From CAYWNA01 sp964459305 (lineage in GTDB: Bacteria > Planctomycetota > Planctomycetia > Pirellulales > Pirellulaceae): 10,738 nt of DNA. Under the pieces are notes generated by a model. That model saw only the letters and a list, made by a program, of their open reading frames with translations, searched no databases and was not told the DNA's origin. The stretch spans positions 1-10,738 of the forward strand of contig CAYWNA010000364.1 in NCBI GenBank assembly GCA_964459305.1. Reading direction: 5' to 3'. Both the position numbers and the translations under genes were made by a program. Each line of letters begins with the position of its first letter. Position 1 is the stretch's first letter. Shown piece by piece: positions 1-6,288 of the stretch.

Positions 1-346
1 GTGCAAAAAATAGAGCCGGGAATATGAGGACTCGCGAGGCGAGTCACACGGCATGAAGCCGAATTTCGTTCCCAACTCTGCAATAATCCTACATCGGACA
101 TTCCCAGCTGTCAATCGAGTTTCGAGAACCAGAATAGACGAATGCGTCGGATCGCCGGACACCTGTAAGCGTGCGTGCGGCCGCTTCGGCCTTCCTGAAC
201 CCCGCAGCACGGCGGGACAGACCTTCGGTCAGGGATAGCCAATGAGAATCTGAACTCCCACAGAACATGCCCGCTATTTCGAGTCTGACGCGGCACTGAG
301 TGTTGACTTCGCGCACGCGACGACTGCCGAGGTAGTGTAGCCCCGC
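1..346. other. Gene-free stretch with small hairpins
   Basis: No convincing gene is visible on either strand; the short open frames have no family-like motifs and no good ribosome binding site. It lies downstream of the ceramidase-like gene. It holds a 7-bp perfect hairpin at 29-45 (GACTCGC, loop GAG, GCGAGTC). A cluster of three small stem-loops follows at 179-191, 201-216 and 220-230. None is followed by a T-run on either strand, so a classical intrinsic terminator cannot be claimed. The stretch may be the 3' untranslated region of the ceramidase-like transcript. Confidence 0.5.
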
Positions 347-1690
347 CTAGCCTGCACCTTGCAGCGAGCGAAGCAGTTCAATGGCCTCTTGACGTACAAT
401 GGCCTCGCTGCCGCGAGCGACACGGGACCATCGTCCGGGCCTGACCTCGTAGCCGCCGTTGTCGAAGGCGCGATCCGTGGGGATGTAGCCGATGTAGTCC
501 TCGGCGTATCCGACCACCATGGTGAATCCCCACGGCGAAGCCTTGCGGATCGCCAGGGCAATTTCGACGAAGGGCTCACCGGGTAGGAAAACAGCGACGG
601 CATTACCGATTCGGGCCGCGCCGATTCTTGTCCGCAGCGGTTCTGACTCCAGTTCACCGGTGAGGCTACGCATCGGCAATTCGATCGTCTTCCAACGCAG
701 GGCCAATTCGTCGCCATCCACGGGGCTGAGGTCGCCGAGTGCCTGGTCGACCACTTCTGCAAGGCGATGCGCATATCGCTGGGCATTGGCCGGACTGCGG
801 TCCATGGTGGGCGGATTGATATTGCCGCAGGCGCCCTGAAGGAAAAGCACTTCGGCGCCCGGGTGCCGTCGCTGGAGTTCCACGACCATCTCGCCGGGAT
901 AGTCCGGAGAAACGTGCCTAATGCACATCTCCAGAACCGGATGCGCCGCGAAGTTGACCAGGATCGCCACGGGCGCCCCCGAGCGGTCCACAAACGCGGC
1001 CACACCCACGCGGTCGTCGATCGGCCCTTCGGGACCAATCACCTCGTCCGGCGGCAACCGGCCGTGGGCGAACGCAATGCCACGAGTGGTCTTGATCCGC
1101 CGGTTAACCGACAATTCGCGCACGGGCCTGCTGCCTACCATCAGTTTGCACGGCCTCACAGACCCGGCCGCGGTGCGGATTGCCGAGCCAATCCTCTGGA
1201 CGAGATGCTCCGTCCATTTTTTGAAACTCTCCGCGTTGCGCAAGTCTGTCAGCGCGATCGACTCCGGCCCGCAGTGGGTGTGCGTCGATGCGAGAACCAC
1301 GTCGTCGGCCGCGACCACATGATCGGCGGCCGCCACCACTTGATCCTTGAACTTGCCCATTCCGCCGACGGCTTCGCCTGCCACGCCAAGAAGATCCAGA
1401 GAAACCACGGCGATTCGACGTTGGGCTTTTTCGACCACGATCGCCCGGGCCTGCAATGGCAAACGCACCCGGTCGAACGGTTCCCAGAGCTGCCGGCTGG
1501 AAGACATCAATATTCCGACCTCCAACGGAGGCGTGATTTCCGCCACTCCCGTGCCGGCCAGTAACGGCGGGTCGTCAGCCGCCTCCGCCAAGGCCTGGCC
1601 GCCCAGCAACGGTGCCGCGCCGACGGTCGTCGCTGCACGTCCCAGAAAACGACGGCGGCTGAGTACTTTCGAATCTAGACGGTGCTTCAT
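347..1690 (-). CDS. Tat-exported neutral/alkaline ceramidase-like hydrolase
   Basis: A 447-residue protein resembling the N-terminal catalytic domain of neutral/alkaline non-lysosomal ceramidases, which are zinc amidases that cleave the N-acyl bond of ceramide. The N-terminus has a twin-arginine signal (SRRRFLGRAA, residues 11-20) and a hydrophobic stretch ending near ALAEA, so export by Tat is likely. Expected zinc ligands can be matched: STHTHCGP around 135-142, FAAHP with His250, PGEPF with Glu372, and DYIGY with Tyr399. In characterised ceramidases the nucleophilic Ser sits in a GDVSPN-like loop; here the equivalent loop reads GNINP (289-293) with no Ser. Substrate is therefore uncertain, and the protein may be a relative with a different chemistry. 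ATG at 1690 was chosen over a GTG at 1699 because GGAG lies 8 nt before it. The C-terminal Ig-like domain of long ceramidases is absent. It stands alone, 334 nt after the preceding gene. Confidence 0.85.
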   Translation of the reverse strand: MKHRLDSKVLSRRRFLGRAATTVGAAPLLGGQALAEAADDPPLLAGTGVAEITPPLEVGILMSSSRQLWEPFDRVRLPLQARAIVVEKAQRRIAVVSLDLLGVAGEAVGGMGKFKDQVVAAADHVVAADDVVLASTHTHCGPESIALTDLRNAESFKKWTEHLVQRIGSAIRTAAGSVRPCKLMVGSRPVRELSVNRRIKTTRGIAFAHGRLPPDEVIGPEGPIDDRVGVAAFVDRSGAPVAILVNFAAHPVLEMCIRHVSPDYPGEMVVELQRRHPGAEVLFLQGACGNINPPTMDRSPANAQRYAHRLAEVVDQALGDLSPVDGDELALRWKTIELPMRSLTGELESEPLRTRIGAARIGNAVAVFLPGEPFVEIALAIRKASPWGFTMVVGYAEDYIGYIPTDRAFDNGGYEVRPGRWSRVARGSEAIVRQEAIELLRSLQGAG

Positions 1691-1719
1691 GGTATACACT
1701 CCGGGCAGCCCAAAAAAGA

Positions 1720-1728
1720 ACTATACCA
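1720..1728 (-). promoter_or_regulatory. Candidate extended -10 promoter of ceramidase-like gene
   Basis: Read on the minus strand the site is TGGTATAGT, matching the extended -10 form TGnTATAAT at all but one base. It lies about 30 nt upstream of the ATG at 1690, giving a short leader. No good -35 box is seen 17 bp upstream, which is tolerated for extended -10 promoters. This is a motif match only. Confidence 0.35.
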
Positions 1729-1767
1729 TCAGCAGCCAGGAAGTGCACCTCAGGCAACTCGCAATTG

Positions 1768-1852
1768 ATAGCCTACCCGTAGCCGAACTCGCCAGAGTTT
1801 GGTCAACTCCCCAAAGTCTGGCGACTTCGGCTACAAGACGCGGGTAGTCTAT
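1768..1852. repeat. Large imperfect palindrome (REP-like element)
   Basis: The inner arms 1779-1802 and 1811-1834 are 24 nt each, pair with only two mismatches, and leave an 8-nt loop. Outer arms extend it: ATAG-C-CTACCCG (1768-1779) pairs with CGGGTAG-T-CTAT (1841-1852) with one mismatch, after a 6-nt bulge (1835-1840) on the right. The right arm contains CTGGCGACTTCGGCTAC. Size, position between genes and imperfect symmetry fit a dispersed repetitive extragenic palindrome. It could also work as a transcript-end structure for the operon ending at 2024. Only one copy is in the window, so the repeat status is an inference. Confidence 0.75.
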
Positions 1853-2023
1853 TTCCTGCGACTTACCTCGTGCCGGCGTTTCGGCCGGCGGATACCACGA
1901 AGGGGAAGTGATGTTAGGTGTGATACGAGAGGGAACCGGACCGATGTGATGACGATTCTGCCTTAACTTCTTCGGGCAAAATGATTGTTGGGCAAAACCA
2001 CTCGAGCCAAGCCTGCCTCACCG

Positions 2024-3694
2024 TCAGTACCACTGGTGGTAGGTGTAGTCGTGGAAGTCTTCTAGGACGGCCTCTCGTTTCTCCCGATTCGCGTATTCTG
2101 ACCAGTTATCGCTGGCGGCGCGGAGCTTCTGTAGGACAATGCGATCCCATATCTGGGTCGAGGTCCACCCTTTCTGTTGACGCTCGACGGCTTGTCTCTC
2201 GGCTTCCTCATGCCATTGGGCCAGCTTGGCTCGCACGCCCTCGCGAATAATTTTATCGCTGCATTCCAGCAGGGGCTGCAGGAGCAGAATCCCTTCTGAA
2301 TTGATGGGATGTTCGCTGATTTCGACCGACGGTGCAGGGTCGCCCGACAGAATGCGCCGTACGTTGTAGCTGACGACGATCGCGTCGACGGGCGTGAGGA
2401 CGAACAGGTAGATCGCGATGGCCAATGCCCACAAATGGCGGCGCACCAGCCAGATGAAGTCGCGGTTGAAGGCGATTTTCCAGAGGACCAGCATAAACCC
2501 GGCCACCACGACCGACATCCCAAAAAAGCCCACTGTTCGCATTCGCGTCATGCCGTTGAAACCAATGTAAATCGACAGTCGATGGTAGACGGCAATGGCC
2601 AGGAGTATGTTCTCCAACGACCAGATCCAGGCGAGCCGTCGAAGCTTGGGCAATCGGGGATCTCGAAGAACGCGCCCCCGGAAAACGAAGGAGAGAATCG
2701 CCGTCGAAAGGGCCAAAGCCAACGTCAGCCACGCCGCGCCTTGATGAGCGTACCCGGAATAGTAGAAACCGTCCGGAAACACGCGTAACCACAACGTTTT
2801 GAATTCGAAGATCAGGTAGGCGGCGAATAGGAAAATCACCGTCAGCAACGTGTTCCGGAACGCCGGATACACAAACGCCTGCGCGGGCTCATCGACCTTG
2901 CCGGTAGGAGTTTGCCCGTTGCGTGCCGTCTCCTCGAACAGTACCCGGCCGACCACCGGGCGCAAGAGACCGACGGAAATCCAGAAAACGGCGATCCAGA
3001 AAAAGAACTCCCATGGACTTGGCAAGCATTCGAGCCTCATCCAATCCCGCAACGTGTTGAGCAATTGCTCCATTTGCTTCCCAAAGGACGACATAAGATC
3101 GGGATTCGCAAGGATGAACAGAACGCTGAATACAACGAAAGCCATGAGTGGCAACGTAACACTCAGCCAACTCGCCCGATTGATCGTCGGCGCTTTCTTG
3201 TTCGTGGAGCGCCAGTAGTGAACCAAGCCGGCGTACCCCGCCAGGATCGTCTGCGATGCAAAAACGACGCCCTCCAAAACATAAGGACACAGCCCCGACA
3301 AGCTCATGGCGAACGCCACCAGCAGGACAAAACCAGCGGCAACATGCAACGCGGGCAGCCACGATACGCACCAAAACATCTTGGCTGCAAGGGCCACGAG
3401 CATAAGCCCAACGATCCAGAAGCCCAAGCCGCACCGCGGCCGGTGCGAACCAAGCAGTAGCAACGCGGGCGCACCGACGAACAACAATGCGAGCCCGGCA
3501 AAGCCCTGGCCTCGATACATCGTCAGATCGCACAACACCACCAACAGAAAGACTGCAAGAATCTCACGCCATCCGAGCGGCGGCTGTTCGCGCGTGGATG
3601 TCGCCGTTGCCGGCTCTTGCACCGATCGGGCTTGACCCTCACGTGCCTCGTCGACGATTTCCGCCTGAACGGGATGTTCTGCTGCATCGTTCAT
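2024..3694 (-). CDS. DUF4153/DUF4173-type polytopic membrane protein
   Basis: A 556-residue integral membrane protein. After a polar N-terminal tail of about 40 residues there are some 11-12 hydrophobic segments (roughly 43-60, 65-82, 91-107, 112-133, 140-158, 176-196, 228-248, 280-298, 320-338, 386-406 and 419-441), then a charged cytosol-type tail of about 110 residues rich in Glu, Arg and Lys. The segments YSGYAHQGAAWLTLALALS (312-330) and YHRLSIYIGFNGMTRMRT (370-387) resemble the conserved core of the DUF4153/DUF4173 families, whose function is unknown. The ATG at 3694 is chosen because the minus strand reads GGAGGAGC just upstream; a longer frame reaching 4006 would overlap the regulator gene on the same strand and has no family-like sequence. 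It is the last gene of a three-gene operon, 59 nt after the regulator. Confidence 0.85.
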   Translation of the reverse strand: MNDAAEHPVQAEIVDEAREGQARSVQEPATATSTREQPPLGWREILAVFLLVVLCDLTMYRGQGFAGLALLFVGAPALLLLGSHRPRCGLGFWIVGLMLVALAAKMFWCVSWLPALHVAAGFVLLVAFAMSLSGLCPYVLEGVVFASQTILAGYAGLVHYWRSTNKKAPTINRASWLSVTLPLMAFVVFSVLFILANPDLMSSFGKQMEQLLNTLRDWMRLECLPSPWEFFFWIAVFWISVGLLRPVVGRVLFEETARNGQTPTGKVDEPAQAFVYPAFRNTLLTVIFLFAAYLIFEFKTLWLRVFPDGFYYSGYAHQGAAWLTLALALSTAILSFVFRGRVLRDPRLPKLRRLAWIWSLENILLAIAVYHRLSIYIGFNGMTRMRTVGFFGMSVVVAGFMLVLWKIAFNRDFIWLVRRHLWALAIAIYLFVLTPVDAIVVSYNVRRILSGDPAPSVEISEHPINSEGILLLQPLLECSDKIIREGVRAKLAQWHEEAERQAVERQQKGWTSTQIWDRIVLQKLRAASDNWSEYANREKREAVLEDFHDYTYHQWY

Positions 3695-3753
3695 GATGCT
3701 CCTCCATGATCGATGTGTCCGCTTGTCTATTGCGGATGATTCGTCACTGGTTT

Positions 3754-4167
3754 TCAAGCCGGTGATACCCGACCGAGGTTCCTCTTGAGCAACGCTCTCC
3801 CGGAGTCCGCCGTGGCTGCCTCGGCGGCGTCCGATATAACGTTCTCCAACTCGTGCAGATAGTCCAGAAACTGCGTCCGTCCTGCATCCGTAACGCGACA
3901 AATCGTTTGCGATTTCTTTCCTCGTCCCTCCCGCGTCACCTCCACCAGACCGGCCTCCCGGAGGACTTTGAGATGGCGATTGAGGTTTCCGTCGGTCAGG
4001 GCACACAACTCCTTCAGGTCGCCAAACAAAAGACCGTCGGCATGCGTGACAAGCGACGTCATGATCCCCAAGCGCGCCCTTTCGTGAATGACACGGTCCA
4101 GACCGTCGTAGGCAAACGATCCGGCGGATCCGTGAGGCCAGCGGTTTTGCGATTCACGCGCGTTCAT
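3754..4167 (-). CDS. Winged-helix transcriptional regulator (ArsR/MarR-like, HTH_34 type)
   Basis: A 137-residue DNA-binding protein. RLGIMTSLV (32-40) starts the first helix; the helix-turn-helix spans about 46-73, with DLKELCALTDGNLNRHLKVL showing the typical TDGNLNRHL recognition region; a wing with TREGRGKKSQTICRVTDAGR follows at 78-97. This matches the small winged-helix family (PF13601-like) often found beside membrane-protein genes. The last 40 residues are mostly helical and could aid dimer formation. Its start codon overlaps the end of the upstream membrane-protein gene by 14 nt, so the two are probably translationally coupled; GGAG lies about 8 nt before the ATG. The obvious guess is that it controls its own operon through the palindrome at 4933-4947, but no ligand-binding or metal-binding cysteines are visible. 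Confidence 0.88.
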   Translation of the reverse strand: MNARESQNRWPHGSAGSFAYDGLDRVIHERARLGIMTSLVTHADGLLFGDLKELCALTDGNLNRHLKVLREAGLVEVTREGRGKKSQTICRVTDAGRTQFLDYLHELENVISDAAEAATADSGRALLKRNLGRVSPA

Positions 4168-4768
4168 GAGGGCGCTCCAACGTCAGGTAAAGAATGATCG
4201 CCGTCGCTAGCTGACCGACGCCGAACGTGCCGACCATTGACCATGGCGACAAGGCAGCATCGCCGCGGGCCAGCGCGAAACAGAAGACGCCCGCTGCCAT
4301 GTAATAGACGGCGATCCAAAACGTAGGCTTCGACAAGAGTCGCCACGAGGCAAACACACCGAGGCCAAACACAATCGCCCAGATCCCGGGCAGCATCCAC
4401 GCGCAATCGGGGGCGAACTTCACCACACCGTAGGTCAGCAGCGCGCCGGCGATCAGGCAAGGCGAGAACTGCTCAACGGCCAACAACGTCATTTGCCTGG
4501 CGAACGACGAGCGAGCGGCATAGCAACGAATCGCCAACTCAATCCCGACCGTCACCACACACACGGCCGCGATTCCGATCCAAAGCCCCAGGTACGCCGA
4601 AACGTGATTCAGCGGTTCAGGAATCCAGACCGTCTGTACAACGGCCCCGACCAGCGCCAGAAGTCCGGAGAACGCAACCGTGGCCGACCGGTATCCTCGA
4701 AAGGTCTCCGTTTGGGCAACGCGCAAACGGATTTCAGAAACTTGAGCAAGGGCATCGCGTAGTTGCAT
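4154..4768 (-). CDS. Six-TM membrane protein of unknown function, first gene of regulator operon
   Basis: A 204-residue protein with a short amphipathic N-terminus (MQLRDALAQVSEIRLRVAQT) followed by about six membrane segments (30-48, 56-81, 103-118, 124-142, 149-167, 176-196). The segment ETFRGYRSATVAFSGLLALV after residue 20 looks like the start of a conserved family that tends to precede winged-helix regulators, but no function is known to me. No enzyme motif is visible. The first ATG is used although no strong ribosome binding site is seen: a GAGG lies about 18 nt upstream, at the foot of the leader hairpin. It heads a co-directional operon with the regulator and the DUF4153/DUF4173 protein. 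A regulated membrane sensor or transporter role is a guess from context. Confidence 0.8.
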   Translation of the reverse strand: MQLRDALAQVSEIRLRVAQTETFRGYRSATVAFSGLLALVGAVVQTVWIPEPLNHVSAYLGLWIGIAAVCVVTVGIELAIRCYAARSSFARQMTLLAVEQFSPCLIAGALLTYGVVKFAPDCAWMLPGIWAIVFGLGVFASWRLLSKPTFWIAVYYMAAGVFCFALARGDAALSPWSMVGTFGVGQLATAIILYLTLERPHERA

Positions 4769-4789
4769 GGCTGACGTTTCCGTTTACCT

Positions 4790-4861
4790 CGAAGCCGGAG
4801 GTGATGGCGGGCGTTTCGTATGGGCGATCGATGCCACTGCCCGCCATCGCCTCCGGCTTCG
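4790..4861. repeat. 23-bp inverted repeat in the operon leader
   Basis: Arms 4790-4812 and 4839-4861 are 23 nt each and complementary at 22 positions, the exception being T4802. The spacer is 26 nt and contains the short palindrome CGATCG. The element lies inside the predicted 5' leader of the membrane-protein operon and ends 21 nt before its ATG. In RNA it would be a very stable GC-rich hairpin next to the ribosome binding region. It may be a leader control element, or a mobile REP/MITE-like palindrome that landed there. Confidence 0.8.
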
Positions 4862-4932
4862 GGTCGACCGAGGATGTTCAGTCAAGAAGCAACAGCACTT
4901 CCGTCTTCCGCTCCCGCATATCGCGGCACCAG

Positions 4933-4947
4933 CTTTGCAATGCAAAG
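4933..4947. promoter_or_regulatory. Candidate operator palindrome over the -10 box
   Basis: CTTTGCAATGCAAAG is a perfect palindrome with 7-bp arms around one central base. It covers the predicted start site and overlaps two bases of the -10 box of the operon promoter, the typical place for a repressor site. The winged-helix protein encoded in the same operon is the natural candidate to bind it. Binding is inferred, not shown. Confidence 0.5.
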
Positions 4948-4974
4948 TATAGGGGCCGTATCAACGGGTGTCAA
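4946..4974 (-). promoter_or_regulatory. Near-consensus sigma70-type promoter of the membrane/regulator operon
   Basis: On the minus strand TTGACA (4974-4969) is followed by exactly 17 bp and TATACT (4951-4946). The first box is perfect and the second differs from TATAAT at one base. Transcription would start near 4939, leaving a leader of about 170 nt before the ATG at 4768. Such a strong match is unusual for planctomycete promoters and argues that this operon is either highly expressed or tightly repressed. Confidence 0.65.
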
Positions 4975-5022
4975 GAGCGGAATCAGGGACGCAGTCGACA
5001 TGGGCGCAGGAACGGGTTTTTG

Positions 5023-5223
5023 GGACGGCAAGGATTCGTCTATAGCCCGCGGGTCTCGCCTGACTGCGTTGTCAGCGAAATGGTCGGCGATTTCCTGAAT
5101 CGAGTGTTCGACGGCGAGGCGCTGCCTCTGTTTCAGCATCTGATCCAGGATCGAGGACTTTCCGAAGAGGAAATCGATGGGCTTCAGCAGACACTCGACG
5201 AACTGAAGAGGCGAGAGCGATGA
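5023..5223 (+). pseudogene. Remnant of BlaI/MecI/CopY-type repressor (C-terminal half only)
   Basis: The last 66 codons match the dimerisation half of BlaI/MecI-type repressors: QGFVYSPRVSPD, then EMVGDFLNRVFDGEALPLFQ and a Ser-Glu-Glu-Glu-Ile-rich tail ending LDELKRRER. The N-terminal winged helix that binds DNA, about 60-70 residues in intact members, is missing; upstream sequence in this frame is unlike any HTH. The stop codon overlaps the next start as ATGA, the standard arrangement of blaI-blaR1-type pairs, which confirms the identity. The remnant cannot bind DNA as a normal repressor. Intact relatives control the neighbouring M56 membrane peptidase and its targets. Confidence 0.8.
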
Positions 5224-5342
5224 GTCTCGAAATGGACGCTTTTTCGCGTCTGGCCGTGAGCCAGCTTTGGCAGATGACGCTGGTTGCCTTGGCCGTCGGG
5301 CTCTTGGTGCGGATGTTCTGTCGCAAGCGTCCCCATCACCTT
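5220..5342 (+). pseudogene. Remnant of M56 (BlaR1-type) membrane peptidase, first ~40 codons
   Basis: Starting at the ATG of the ATGA overlap, the frame reads MSLEMDAFSRLAVSQLWQMT followed by a hydrophobic segment and CRKRPHHL. This is the first transmembrane helix of M56-family peptidases (LWQ..L.AL..GLL.R pattern, then a basic RPH loop). Similarity stops near 5342; the frame then runs antisense through the sialidase remnant and meets a stop at 5397. The zinc-binding HEXXH domain, normally several hundred residues on, is gone. The breakpoint near 5336-5345 marks a join between two unrelated pieces of DNA. Confidence 0.78.
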
Positions 5343-6059
5343 CCCAGGGCGATGGCGAGCGGGATCTTCTGGTACCTCAAGCCTCCTGGACCGTAGTATG
5401 CCATGTGAATGGTGTCGTTCAGGAGCGTCATCGTCGCGTAGCAAAACGATCCCTTCTCGGATTCCTCCACATTGCGAACGTTTTGCCATGATTGGCCGTC
5501 GTCCCGAGAGACGGCCAACGTCAGCGGTCGCCGTGGTCCCTGGTGATCGGCGCCGGGCATAACCGCATTGTTCCATAGCAGAAACAGGTTGTTTTTGCCG
5601 GGAAACCGCGTCAGTTGAATCGGGGCTTCGGGATGCACAATACTGGCCTCCCTTGCCTTACTCCAGGTTTTGCCCTCATCGTCGCTGAACGCCTGGTGCA
5701 TTTTCGTTGTTTGGGTTCGAAGCATCATCATGATCCGCCCGTCGCCGAGCGCTGGCAGACATCACATTCATCTTGCCGACGTTCTCTTGAACCGTGCGCG
5801 GCGCGGACCAGGTTTGTCCTTGATCGTCGGAATGGATCTCTACCAGCCGCGCGGGATCGTGATCGCTGCCGGTGCCGCTGTACCACTGGGTGTAGACCAA
5901 GAGGAGCCGCCCGTTGTTGAGTGTCAACAGCGACCCCTCACCGTTTCGCCGAAACTTGTCAATTGACGGCACCAGTACGCGCGATTCGGCTAGACACGGC
6001 GACACCGAAACGGCAGACGAAATCACGACGCAGGATAGAAGAACTGACAACAGCCTCAT
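5336..6059 (-). pseudogene. Sialidase (BNR repeat) gene with internal deletion and frameshift
   Basis: Two adjoining frames make one broken gene for a secreted exo-alpha-sialidase-like beta-propeller. The first part, from ATG 6059 with GAGGAG 9 nt upstream, has a Sec signal peptide (MRLLSVLLSCVVISSAV...) and the start of the propeller with Asp box SDDQGQTW, up to GKMNVMS. The frame then breaks at about 5753-5758. The other frame continues as PALGDGRIMMMLRTQTTK, with Asp boxes SDDEGKTW and SRDDGQSW, to a stop at 5336. Joined, the product would be about 240 residues, against roughly 350-400 for the family. The part before the break resembles the first module and the part after it a later module, so an out-of-frame internal deletion explains it better than a simple base insertion. 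The last codons appear to come from the M56 remnant. It probably makes no active enzyme. Confidence 0.78.
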
Positions 6060-6111
6060 AAGATACGTCTCCTCGCTGTGGAACCCGTTGGATAGGTCCC
6101 GTTAGTGATTG

Positions 6112-6288
6112 TCATTCCTCCACCAACTCGCCGACCAAGCGAGTGAATCCGAACCGGAGCGCCATCCCCTCGAACAGTTCGGCGCGGTATCGGTTGTTTT
6201 TCTTGGCCGTTTCGATGGTGGTAGTTCGATCCGGTTCTTCCGGCAGAAGCTCGATGGTCACGGTATGAACAGTGTCAGGCAGGTTCTC
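6112..6288 (-). pseudogene. C-terminal remnant of another enzyme, possibly SGNH/GDSL hydrolase
   Basis: Right after the WD40 stop codon, in the same frame, come 58 codons without a stop: ENLPDTVHTVTIELLPEEPD, then a Lys/Asn/Arg-rich stretch, then ELFEGMALRFGFTRLVGELV and a TGA at 6114-6112. There is no start codon at its head. The alternating beta-strand pattern and the final RLVGELV strand resemble the C-terminal end of planctomycete SGNH/GDSL-type hydrolases, but this family guess is tentative. It is best read as the tail of a gene whose front was lost when the WD40 gene end was joined to it. Confidence 0.55.

Larger units (their letters stand above)
1691..2023. other. Intergenic region between DUF4153/4173 gene and ceramidase-like gene
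   Basis: This 333-nt gap holds no gene. It contains the probable ceramidase promoter near 1720-1728, a large imperfect palindrome at 1768-1852, a 6-bp GC hairpin at 1872-1889 (GCCGGC, loop GTTTCG, GCCGGC), and a directly repeated octamer GGGCAAAA at 1974-1981 and 1990-1997. The palindromes lie just past the end of the upstream operon and may help end its transcripts, although no T-run follows them. Confidence 0.6.
4769..5022. other. Leader and promoter region of the minus-strand operon
   Basis: No gene here. From right to left it contains the promoter (4946-4974), the operator-like palindrome (4933-4947) and the hairpin arms (4790-4861). A plus-strand open frame starting at 4801 runs through it into the BlaI remnant, but its first 70 residues are not helix-turn-helix-like and read through the inverted repeat, so they are not considered coding. 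Confidence 0.6.

Noticed and set aside
274..1564. Long open frames on both strands across the ceramidase-like gene
   Set aside because: They are Arg/Pro/Ser-rich shadows of the GC-rich coding frame with no family motifs.
1872..1889. Intrinsic terminator at the GCCGGC hairpin
   Set aside because: The stem is only 6 bp and no T-run follows on either strand.
3695..4006. Longer N-terminus for the DUF4153/DUF4173 protein
   Set aside because: It would overlap the winged-helix gene on the same strand, its sequence is low-complexity and Arg/Ser/Gly-rich, and a strong GGAGGAG site precedes the ATG at 3694.
4801..5223. Complete 140-residue repressor gene
   Set aside because: Only the last 66 residues look like BlaI; the first part has no helix-turn-helix and runs through the inverted repeat and the opposite-strand promoter.
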